Shown: positions 56,964-64,000 of the stretch, piece by piece
Position numbering within the stretch: position 1 is the stretch's first letter
How the letters are laid out: every line of letters starts with the position of its first letter
From: Anoxybacillus sp. J5B_2022
GTDB lineage: Bacteria; Bacillota; Bacilli; Bacillales; Anoxybacillaceae
DNA length: 64,000 nt
Direction: 5' to 3'
NCBI RefSeq assembly: GCF_026847645.1
Contig: NZ_JAPSMC010000008.1
Location: 1 to 64,000 of the forward strand
Program-made: the position numbers and the translations under genes
The notes under the pieces: model-generated
Told to the model about the DNA's origin: nothing
The model's database searches: none
The model's input: the letters and a program-made list of their open reading frames with translations, nothing else

Positions 56964-57001
56964 CAAAAAACCTCATCACCTACCTAATGATGAGGTTTTT
57001 C
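56964..57001 (-). terminator. terminator of noc
   Basis: ACCTCATCA (56970-56978) / TGATGAGGT (56988-56996) with nine-base loop; TTTTTTGTCG on the minus strand, also T-rich on the other side. Confidence 0.92.
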
Positions 57002-57010
57002 AGCACCCGC

Positions 57011-57856
57011 CTATTTTTTCGGAATGCGGATCGTAATTTGATAGTAGTCTTCAAATTCTTCTTCTTCAGAATCAATCGACAAACCGCTGTCCGCTACCAT
57101 GGCTAACGATTGACGAATCGTGTTGACCGCAATTCGCATGTCTTTGCTGAATGATTTTCGTTTCGGTTTCGACTTCGACTGGTTCGCTTCTAGCATTTTT
57201 AAGACGCGGTCTTCTGTTTGCTTCACGTTTAATTGTTTTTCAATGATTTCTTTTAACAATTTCAACTGTTTTTCTTTATCTTTTAAAACAATTAACGCCC
57301 GCGCATGTCGTTCTGTAATCGTTCGTTGCAAAAGAGCTTCCTGTACTTCTTGCGGCAACTTCAATAATCGAAGTTTATTCGCGATCGTGGACTGCCCTTT
57401 TCCGAGCCGTTGTGCCAGCGCTTCTTGCGTTAAATGATGCAGCTCTAATAATTTGGCATACGCCATCGCTTCTTCAATCGGAGTTAGTTCCTCACGCTGC
57501 AAGTTTTCGATTAGTGCGACGGAAGCCGTTTCTTTATCGTTTAAGTTTTTAATGATCGCGGGAATCTCCGTCCATCCGAGCTGCTGAACGGCGCGCCACC
57601 GTCTTTCGCCGGCGATAATTTCGAATCTCCCATCCTCGCATTCACGAACGACAATCGGCTGAATAATTCCATGCGTCCGAATCGTTAACGCGAGTTCCGC
57701 AATTTTTTCATCATCAAAAATCGTCCGCGGCTGAAAACGGTTCGGGACAATTTGAGCGACTGGAATTTTTCGTACTTCCTCACTATCGGTTTTTTCAATG
57801 ATTTCTTCTTGTTCCTTTTCTCCAAAACTGAAGAAGCGTGAAAAAGGATGCTTCAT
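57011..57856 (-). CDS. noc: nucleoid occlusion protein Noc
   Basis: 281 residues, ParB paralogue. Amphipathic N-terminus [18 protein letters not shown] (membrane-targeting helix of Noc), ParB box [18 protein letters not shown] and [12 protein letters not shown], helix-turn-helix [21 protein letters not shown]-terminal dimer domain. Prevents Z-ring assembly over the chromosome by binding NBS sites. Between rsmG and soj as in B. subtilis. Confidence 0.96.
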   Translation of the reverse strand: MKHPFSRFFSFGEKEQEEIIEKTDSEEVRKIPVAQIVPNRFQPRTIFDDEKIAELALTIRTHGIIQPIVVRECEDGRFEIIAGERRWRAVQQLGWTEIPAIIKNLNDKETASVALIENLQREELTPIEEAMAYAKLLELHHLTQEALAQRLGKGQSTIANKLRLLKLPQEVQEALLQRTITERHARALIVLKDKEKQLKLLKEIIEKQLNVKQTEDRVLKMLEANQSKSKPKRKSFSKDMRIAVNTIRQSLAMVADSGLSIDSEEEEFEDYYQITIRIPKK

Positions 57857-57897
57857 TTCCCCACACCACCTTTAAAAACTCTCCCCTAATTTAAGGT

Positions 57898-58614
57898 TTA
57901 CTCAATCGGAAGTTTGTTCGGCACTCCTGGTTTCCGCGGATATTTATTTGGCGTTTTCCGTTTTTTATCGATCACAATGATCGTGCGCTCGCTTTCCTCA
58001 ATCGGCAGCGTAAACGAGTGAACAGCGGCGATTTCTCCGCCTAGTACTTTAATGGCCGTTTGACCTTGCTCTAGTTCTTCTTGAGCCGAAGCCGCTTTCA
58101 TGGCGATAAATGTCCCGTTCACTTGGACGAGCGGGAGGCACAATTCACTTAATACAGACATTCGCGCAACGGCGCGGGCGATGACGACATCAAATGACTC
58201 GCGAATGCCTTCTTTTCTGCCGAACGTTTCGGCACGGTCGTGATAAAACGCCACGTCTTCCAATTCGAGTTCTGAAGCAAGGACATGAAGAAACGTAATG
58301 CGTTTTTGTAGCGAGTCGACAATCGATAGTTGGATGTGCGGAAAGCAAATTTTTAACGGAACGCTTGGGAAACCGGCCCCTGCACCGACATCGCAAAGCG
58401 AAATAGGTTGTGAAAAATCGTAATAAAACGCTGGTGAGATGGAATCGAAAAAATGTTTTAAATAGACGCCTGGCTTGTCCGTGATCGCTGTTAAATTCAT
58501 TTTTTCATTCCATTCAACCAATAGCTCGTAATACCGTTCAAATTGCGCCAATTGCTGTGGAGAAAGGGAGATCCCTTTCTCCTGAAGCAGCATCTGAAAC
58601 TGTTTTGTATCCAT
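57898..58614 (-). CDS. rsmG: 16S rRNA (guanine527-N7)-methyltransferase
   Basis: 238 residues. SAM motif [17 protein letters not shown] (about 71-87), [17 protein letters not shown], and a lysine-rich C-terminus. Methylates G527 of 16S rRNA. Downstream of mnmG, the classic gidAB pair. Confidence 0.97.
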   Translation of the reverse strand: MDTKQFQMLLQEKGISLSPQQLAQFERYYELLVEWNEKMNLTAITDKPGVYLKHFFDSISPAFYYDFSQPISLCDVGAGAGFPSVPLKICFPHIQLSIVDSLQKRITFLHVLASELELEDVAFYHDRAETFGRKEGIRESFDVVIARAVARMSVLSELCLPLVQVNGTFIAMKAASAQEELEQGQTAIKVLGGEIAAVHSFTLPIEESERTIIVIDKKRKTPNKYPRKPGVPNKLPIE

Positions 58615-58633
58615 ATGCCAATCCCTTCACTTA

Positions 58634-60523
58634 TTATTCATTCGACACTCGTGCGATTCTTCCTTGTTCTAAATAGACTAACAAAATGGAAATATCGGCC
58701 GGATTCACGCCGGAAATACGCGATGCTTGCGCAATGGAAAGCGGGCGCACTTGTTTTAATTTTTGTCGCGCTTCTGTCGCAAGCCCCGTAATCGCGTCAT
58801 AATCAATATCTTCTGGAATTTTTTTGTTTTCCATTTTTTTAAGGCGTTCTACTTGTTGTAGCGACTTCTCGATATACCCTTCATACTTAATTTGAATTTC
58901 GACTTGCTCAATGACATCTGCCGGAATGTCTTCTTCCGCTGGGGCAAGCAATTGGATATGTTCGTACGTCATTTCCGGTCGCTTCAATAAATCGGCTGCG
59001 CGAATGCCATCTTTCAGCTCGCTCCCGCCTGCTTGTCGAATGACTTCTTGCACTTCAGGCGTCGGTTTAATGATATACGTTTGCAGCCGCTTTTTCTCTT
59101 TTTCGATCGCCGCTTTTTTCGCCAAAAACTTTTCATAGCGGGCATCAGAAATAAGACCGATTTGATAGCCTATTTCCGTCAAGCGCAAATCCGCGTTATC
59201 ATGGCGAAGCAACAAGCGGTACTCAGCACGCGATGTCAGCAAACGATACGGTTCATTTGTTCCCTTCGTGACAAGGTCATCAATCAAGACGCCGATGTAA
59301 GCGTCGGAACGGCTTAAAATAAGCTCCTCTTTTCCTAACGCTTTTCTTGCGGCGTTAATACCGGCGATCAACCCTTGGCCTGCCGCTTCCTCGTATCCGG
59401 ACGTTCCGTTAATTTGCCCTGCAGTATATAAGTTTTTCACGATTTTTGTTTCCAACGTCGGCCATAACTGCGTCGGCACGATCGCATCGTATTCAATCGC
59501 ATACCCTGCTCTCATCAATTGCGCCTGTTCGAGTCCTGGAATGGTCGCTAATATTTGCCGCTGAATATGCTCCGGCAAGCTAGTCGATAATCCTTGGACA
59601 TACACTTCTTCCGTATTGCGCCCTTCCGGTTCAAGGAAAATTTGATGGCGCGGCTTGTCGTGGAAACGGACGATTTTATCTTCAATCGACGGACAATAAC
59701 GCGGTCCTGTTCCTTTAATCATGCCAGAATACATTGGCGACAAATGTAAATTTTCATCAATGATTCGATGTGTCGCCTCCGTCGTGTACGTCAGCCAGCA
59801 CGGAAGCTGGTCTGTGATATATTCGGTCGTTTCGTAAGAAAACGCCCGCGGCACCTCATCTCCCGGCTGAATTTCCGTTTTGCTATAATCAATCGAACGG
59901 CTGTTCACTCGCGGAGGTGTTCCAGTTTTGAAACGAACCAATTCAAACCCAAGTTCCTCTAAATGTTCCGACAGCTTAATCGACGGCTGCTGATTGTTTG
60001 GCCCGCTCGAATATTTAATATCGCCAATAATAATTTCCCCGCGCAAAAACGTTCCTGTCGTAATGACAACCGTTTTCGCATAATAATGTGCTCCCGTATG
60101 CGTAATTACCCCTTTGCATATACCGTCTTCGACGATCAAACGCTCTACTTTTCCTTGCAATAACGTCAAGTTTTCTTCTTTTTCTATCGTCTTTTTCATT
60201 TCATGCTGGTACAAAAATTTATCGGCTTGCGCCCGCAATGCGCGGACAGCTGGCCCTTTTCCTGTGTTTAACATCCGCATTTGAATGTATGTTTTATCGA
60301 TGTTTTTCGCCATTTCCCCGCCTAACGCATCAATTTCACGGACGACAATCCCCTTCGCCGGACCGCCGATCGACGGGTTACACGGCATAAACGCAACCAT
60401 ATCAAGATTTAACGTAATCATTAGCGTTTTGGCCCCGATGCGCGCCGCAGCCAATCCTGCTTCACAGCCCGCATGGCCCGCACCGACTACGATGACATCA
60501 TACGTACCGCCATGGTATTCCAT
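58634..60523 (-). CDS. mnmG: tRNA uridine 5-carboxymethylaminomethyl modification enzyme MnmG
   Basis: 629 residues from the ATG at 60523 (AAGGAGGCTAG upstream). FAD motif [40 protein letters not shown], the catalytic-cysteine region [17 protein letters not shown] and [17 protein letters not shown]. Works with MnmE to install cmnm5U34 in tRNAs. Confidence 0.98.
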   Translation of the reverse strand: MEYHGGTYDVIVVGAGHAGCEAGLAAARIGAKTLMITLNLDMVAFMPCNPSIGGPAKGIVVREIDALGGEMAKNIDKTYIQMRMLNTGKGPAVRALRAQADKFLYQHEMKKTIEKEENLTLLQGKVERLIVEDGICKGVITHTGAHYYAKTVVITTGTFLRGEIIIGDIKYSSGPNNQQPSIKLSEHLEELGFELVRFKTGTPPRVNSRSIDYSKTEIQPGDEVPRAFSYETTEYITDQLPCWLTYTTEATHRIIDENLHLSPMYSGMIKGTGPRYCPSIEDKIVRFHDKPRHQIFLEPEGRNTEEVYVQGLSTSLPEHIQRQILATIPGLEQAQLMRAGYAIEYDAIVPTQLWPTLETKIVKNLYTAGQINGTSGYEEAAGQGLIAGINAARKALGKEELILSRSDAYIGVLIDDLVTKGTNEPYRLLTSRAEYRLLLRHDNADLRLTEIGYQIGLISDARYEKFLAKKAAIEKEKKRLQTYIIKPTPEVQEVIRQAGGSELKDGIRAADLLKRPEMTYEHIQLLAPAEEDIPADVIEQVEIQIKYEGYIEKSLQQVERLKKMENKKIPEDIDYDAITGLATEARQKLKQVRPLSIAQASRISGVNPADISILLVYLEQGRIARVSNE

Positions 60524-60568
60524 TAAAGCTAGCCTCCTTTTTTCGATCATTTTTCTAATCTTTTGAAT

Positions 60569-61954
60569 TTATTTCCCTAAACAAAACTGCGAGAACAGCT
60601 GATCAATCAAACTTTCATGAACGGTATCGCCAATGATTTCCCCAAGCAGCTCCCACGCTCGCGTCAAGTCAATTTGAACGATATCAATTGGCACACCTGC
60701 TTCAATCCCAGCGATCGCCTCTTCGATCGCTTGTTTCGCTTGATGGAGAAGTGCGATATGGCGTGAATTAGACACATATGTTAAATCGCCTGCTTCGACC
60801 GCTCCGGTGAAAAATAACCGTGAGATCGCTTCTTCTAGTTCTTCAATTCCCTTTTCCTCCAACAAGGACGTCGTCACGACCGGCCGGCCGGCCGCGAGCT
60901 CGCGAACGCGCTCCATATCGATTTTTTGCGGTAAATCCGTTTTATTGACGATGACAATCACTTCTTTTCCTTTGACTGTCGCAAAAAGTTGCTCGTCTTC
61001 TTCCATCAACGGTTCGTTATAGTTTAACACTAATAGAATTAAATCGGCCTCTTTTACCATTTGCTGGGAACGTTCCACGCCGATTCGCTCAACAATATCC
61101 TCCGTTTCGCGAATTCCTGCGGTATCGATTAGCCTCAAAGGGACGCCGCGGACGTTGACGTATTCCTCAATCACATCCCTTGTCGTGCCGGGGATGTCGG
61201 TGACAATCGCTTTATTTTCGTGAACAAGATTATTTAAAAGCGATGATTTCCCAACGTTTGGACGACCAATAATCGCAGTAGCAAGCCCTTCGCGCAATAT
61301 TTTCCCTTGTTGGGCGGTCTGTAACAGCCGATCAATTTGGTCGCGAACGTACGCTGCCTTTTCCATAAGCAGCTGGTGGGTCATCTCTTCCACATCATCG
61401 TATTCGGGATAATCAATATTTACTTCTACGTGAGCAAGCGTTTCTAAAATCGTTTGCCGCAAATGGCGAATCATGTTGGACAATCGCCCTTCCATTTGGC
61501 TGAGCGCGACATGCATCGCCCGATCTGTTTTGGCACGGATTAAATCAATGACCGCTTCCGCTTGCGACAAGTCAATGCGTCCGTTTAAAAACGCCCTCTT
61601 CGTAAATTCGCCTGGTTCAGCAAGGCGCGCACCGTTTGTCAACACGAGCTGCAATACGCGGTTGACCGATACTAAACCACCGTGACAGTTAATTTCTACG
61701 ACATCTTCCCGGGTAAATGTTTTCGGCGCTTTCATGACCGACACCATGACTTCCTCTACCGTCTGGCCGTTGGCAGGATCAATGATGCGGCCGTAATGAA
61801 TTGTATGAGAAGGAACATCTTTCAACCGCTTTCCGCCTGCTCCTTTAAAAATGCGGTCGGCAATCGCAATCGCTTCATCTCCACTCAAACGCACAATGGC
61901 GATTGCCCCTTCCCCCATCGGGGTCGAAATCGCCGCAATCGTATCAAACTCCAT
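60569..61954 (-). CDS. mnmE: tRNA modification GTPase MnmE
   Basis: 461 residues from the ATG at 61954 (GAGGTGAAAG upstream). N-terminal formyl-tetrahydrofolate-binding domain ([20 protein letters not shown]), helical domain, inserted G domain with GRPNVGKSS (G1), [14 protein letters not shown] (G2), DTAGIRET (G3), NKTDLPQ (G4), and C-terminal FCLGK with the catalytic cysteine. Confidence 0.98.
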   Translation of the reverse strand: MEFDTIAAISTPMGEGAIAIVRLSGDEAIAIADRIFKGAGGKRLKDVPSHTIHYGRIIDPANGQTVEEVMVSVMKAPKTFTREDVVEINCHGGLVSVNRVLQLVLTNGARLAEPGEFTKRAFLNGRIDLSQAEAVIDLIRAKTDRAMHVALSQMEGRLSNMIRHLRQTILETLAHVEVNIDYPEYDDVEEMTHQLLMEKAAYVRDQIDRLLQTAQQGKILREGLATAIIGRPNVGKSSLLNNLVHENKAIVTDIPGTTRDVIEEYVNVRGVPLRLIDTAGIRETEDIVERIGVERSQQMVKEADLILLVLNYNEPLMEEDEQLFATVKGKEVIVIVNKTDLPQKIDMERVRELAAGRPVVTTSLLEEKGIEELEEAISRLFFTGAVEAGDLTYVSNSRHIALLHQAKQAIEEAIAGIEAGVPIDIVQIDLTRAWELLGEIIGDTVHESLIDQLFSQFCLGK

Positions 61955-61992
61955 GCCGCTTTCACCTCGCTTCAATTCTTGTTGTTATCTAT

Positions 61993-62102
61993 TGTGAACA
62001 AACCGAATCATCTTCTATCCACATCCACAACCTAGAAGGTAATCATTATCAATTTTAACTTATCCACATGTGAATAACAATAAATTTCCCGCTTTATCAA
62101 CA
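61993..62102. other. DnaA-box cluster (mnmE-jag intergenic)
   Basis: TGTGAACAA (61993-62001), CTATCCACA (62015-62023), perfect TTATCCACA (62060-62068) directly abutting TGTGAATAA (62069-62077), and TTATCAACA (62094-62102). The middle two form a perfect head-to-head arrangement. B. subtilis has a DnaA-box cluster between jag and thdF. Confidence 0.75.
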
Positions 62103-62106
62103 ACAG

Positions 62107-62141
62107 AAAAAGAGGCCGTCTCAAACGATGAGATAGCCTCT
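62107..62141 (-). terminator. terminator after jag
   Basis: AGAGGC (62111-62116) and GTCTC pair with GAGAT and GCCTCT (62136-62141); TTTTTCTG follows on the minus strand. Confidence 0.8.
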
Positions 62142-62162
62142 TCCCCCCACGCTACACTACTG

Positions 62163-62795
62163 CTAATTCGTTCGTTCGCGTACGGGAGCAATCACAATAT
62201 AGCGGTGCGGTTCTGTTCCGACGGAAAAAGTTTTCACTTTGCCGTTTTTAGCTAATGTTGCGTGAATCACCTTTCGCTCATAAGCTGGAAGTGGTTCTAA
62301 TTTAACTTCTTTTCCTGTCTTCACCGCTTTTTCCGCCAATTTTTTTGCTAGCTGCACTAGTACTTCCTGGCGTCTTGTTCGATAGTTTTCTGCATCAACC
62401 GTAATATGAATATAACCTTTCGCGTACCGGTTAGCAACGAGTTGTGTAAGGAACTGTAAAGAATTTAATGTTTGTCCATGTTTACCGATCAAGCGCGCTA
62501 CTTGTTCTCCACCGATCATAAACTGAACGTCTTTTTCATTTTCCGCCTTCTCAATATGAGCTGAAATACCCATTTGTTCAATGACCTTTTTTAAAAAGGC
62601 TTCCGCTTCTTCGACCGGATGCGGCAACACCGTCGCTTTAACAACCGCCGGTTTATTGCCGAAAATCCCGAACAACCCTTTTTTCCCTTGATCCAATACA
62701 TTGATTTCCACGCGATCTTTCGAAACTCCTAATTGACTTAAAGCCAGCTGAATAGCTTCATCAACAGTGGAAGCGGTCGCGGTTACTTCTTTCAC
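62163..62795 (-). CDS. jag: RNA-binding protein KhpB/Jag
   Basis: 210 residues from a GTG at 62795 (AGGGGGAC upstream). N-terminal Jag domain ([20 protein letters not shown]), KH domain ([20 protein letters not shown]) and C-terminal R3H domain ([20 protein letters not shown]). RNA-binding partner of KhpA. Overlaps the spoIIIJ stop by four bases. Confidence 0.96.
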   Translation of the reverse strand: MKEVTATASTVDEAIQLALSQLGVSKDRVEINVLDQGKKGLFGIFGNKPAVVKATVLPHPVEEAEAFLKKVIEQMGISAHIEKAENEKDVQFMIGGEQVARLIGKHGQTLNSLQFLTQLVANRYAKGYIHITVDAENYRTRRQEVLVQLAKKLAEKAVKTGKEVKLEPLPAYERKVIHATLAKNGKVKTFSVGTEPHRYIVIAPVRERTN

Positions 62796-63559
62796 TTTTT
62801 CTGTCCCCCTGAATGAGAAGATTTTAAATCAGGACCTTTGATCAAATACGTTTGCACAATGGAGAAAATGTTTCCGACTACCCAGTAAAGCGACAACGCG
62901 GCTGGAAAGTTAATCCCGAACACAATGATCATGATCGGCATCATCCAAAGCATCATTGCCATTTGCGGATTTTGTTGCTCCGTTCCGGCCATCATGATTT
63001 TTTGCTGAATAAACGTTGCAACACCAGCGACGACCGGTAAAATATAGTACGGGTCTTTTGCACCTAGATCGAACCATAAAAAATTGTGATCAGCAATTTC
63101 TCGTGTCCGCATAATCGCGTGATAAAAACCGATTAAAATCGGCGTCTGAATGAGCAGCGGGAAACATCCGGCTAACGGGTTGACGCCATGTTTTTGGAAC
63201 AGCAACATCGTTTCTTGTTGCAATTTTTGTTGGGTTTGCATATCTTTTGAACTGTATTTTTCTTTCAGTTTTTGCAACTCCGGCTGCAACGCCTGCATCG
63301 CTTTCGCATTTTTCGTTTGCTGGATCATTAACGGTAAAATAGCCAACCGAATGATGATCGTTACGATAATAATCGACAAACCGTAATTCCCGCCAAACAA
63401 CTTTGCCACGTACTTGATTAGCCACGAAAGCGGATAGACGATATATTCGTTCCAAAACCCTTTACTTTCCGGTGTGATCGGCTGATTAATTTGCGAACAC
63501 CCTGAAACGAAAGCCACTAGCAAAACAAGTGCGACTATTAACCAAATTCGCCTTTTCAC
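62792..63559 (-). CDS. spoIIIJ: membrane protein insertase YidC/SpoIIIJ
   Basis: 255 residues. Lipoprotein-type signal [13 protein letters not shown] (Cys about 21), then five membrane helices of the YidC/Oxa1 core, including [20 protein letters not shown] with its pore arginine and [11 protein letters not shown]. Inserts membrane proteins, needed at stage III of sporulation. Downstream of rnpA. Confidence 0.96.
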   Translation of the reverse strand: MKRRIWLIVALVLLVAFVSGCSQINQPITPESKGFWNEYIVYPLSWLIKYVAKLFGGNYGLSIIIVTIIIRLAILPLMIQQTKNAKAMQALQPELQKLKEKYSSKDMQTQQKLQQETMLLFQKHGVNPLAGCFPLLIQTPILIGFYHAIMRTREIADHNFLWFDLGAKDPYYILPVVAGVATFIQQKIMMAGTEQQNPQMAMMLWMMPIMIIVFGINFPAALSLYWVVGNIFSIVQTYLIKGPDLKSSHSGGQKK

Positions 63560-63637
63560 CTTATTTTCCTCCTAACTTTTCCGCAGTTTCTATATGTATT
63601 TTACCATTATTGCCGCTGAAACGGTTGATTCCACGAG

Positions 63638-63770
63638 TATTGATTATCCATTTTTTACTCAGAAAATACGAAGTTGTATAACTGAACACCTGCTTTTCTG
63701 CCCTACAAGCAAATCGCTTGCCGACTAAGGCAGAAAGGCTAAGAAAAAATCGTTTATTAGTTAATCAACA
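63638..63770 (-). repeat. dispersed TGTTGATTA element, copy 5 (full length)
   Basis: 133 bp with ends TATTGATTATCCAT and ATTAGTTAATCAACA. Contains TTTCTGCC / GGCAGAAA pairing around a CAAGC...GCTTG core, and GAAAATACGAAGTTGTAT matching copy 4's GAAATATGGAATTGTAT. The 3' end overlaps the last codons and stop of rnpA. Confidence 0.85.
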
Positions 63771-64000
63771 CGATTCGGTTGATTCAGTAATACGCCCGCT
63801 TTTTTTAATACGTGCTGCAAACTTTTTTTCACTTCCGCATAGTTCATTTCCGACGTCGGCATTCGCGCGATCACGACATAATCTTTTCCTGGTGTCACCT
63901 GTTCGCGCAACTCTAAAAAAGCTTGGCGAATATAGCGTTTCACCTTGTTTCTCACGACCGCTTTCCCAATTTTTTTACTCACCGATAAGCCAAGGCGAAA
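63761..64000 (-). CDS. rnpA: ribonuclease P protein component, 5' end outside the window
   Basis: The C-terminal 79 residues are visible; the gene runs out at the right edge. [20 protein letters not shown] and RQAFLEL match the RNR family signature; [20 protein letters not shown] follows. The tail LLNQPNRVD-stop is encoded partly by the terminal repeat of a dispersed element, so the C-terminus differs from typical ends. Confidence 0.97.
   Translation of the reverse strand, partial: FRLGLSVSKKIGKAVVRNKVKRYIRQAFLELREQVTPGKDYVVIARMPTSEMNYAEVKKSLQHVLKKAGVLLNQPNRVD

Overview
The window comes from the chromosome of a spore-forming, facultatively anaerobic Bacillaceae, most likely Anoxybacillus or a close Geobacillus-group relative. 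The evidence is the gene order walR-walK-walH-walI-walJ-htrC, rpsF-ssb-rpsR, gdpP-rplI-dnaB, soj-spo0J-noc-rsmG-mnmG-mnmE-jag-spoIIIJ-rnpA. It is the B. subtilis order just left of oriC, so the origin (rpmH/dnaA) should lie just beyond position 64000. Sporulation genes (spoIIIJ, yyaC), strong AGGAGG-type ribosome sites and the protein sequences agree with this. The genus is an inference.

Layout. 1-5970: a PTS EIIA gene controlled by an antiterminator target, adeR-ald (alanine catabolism), and an artPQR-type basic amino acid ABC transporter. 6200-9600: an accessory cluster for a circular bacteriocin of the circularin A/AS-48 type (structural gene, large membrane protein, SpoIIM/DUF95-like protein, ABC ATPase, and a small cationic two-helix protein that is probably immunity). 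9600-10260: AT-rich accessory DNA with one small unrecognised ORF. 10262-14009: qoxABCD aa3-type quinol oxidase. 14263-20223: trmH and a complete branched-chain amino acid transporter livKHMGF. 20622-27122: fermentation genes pflB, pflA, pgmB and adhE, with FNR-like and Rex-like operators. 27309-33084: mixed accessory and metabolic genes (a truncated-looking AlbA_2-type regulator with an in-frame 21-bp repeat, a FAD/Rieske oxidoreductase, glycerate kinase, a fatty acid desaturase). 33532-64000: the conserved oriC-proximal block, almost all on the minus strand, which is the leading-strand direction away from the origin.

Features the gene list does not explain: (i) a family of roughly 130-bp intergenic elements with imperfect terminal inverted repeats (TGTTGATTAtCCA / TGGtTAATCAACA). 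Three copies look full length and three are partial or diverged. All have the same orientation, and most lie at or near the 3' end of a minus-strand gene; one overlaps the stop codon of rnpA. (ii) Two DnaA-box clusters (rlmH-yyzF-htrC and mnmE-jag) and two perfect parS sites (in spo0J and in walK). (iii) An unrecorded 57-codon gene directly upstream of the bacteriocin gene. (iv) Stop codons placed inside terminator stems at several operon ends.

Many genes have a nearby in-frame start upstream of the likely one. Starts here were chosen by Shine-Dalgarno spacing and usual family length, and changes are noted. Everything was read by eye; no database search or folding program was run.
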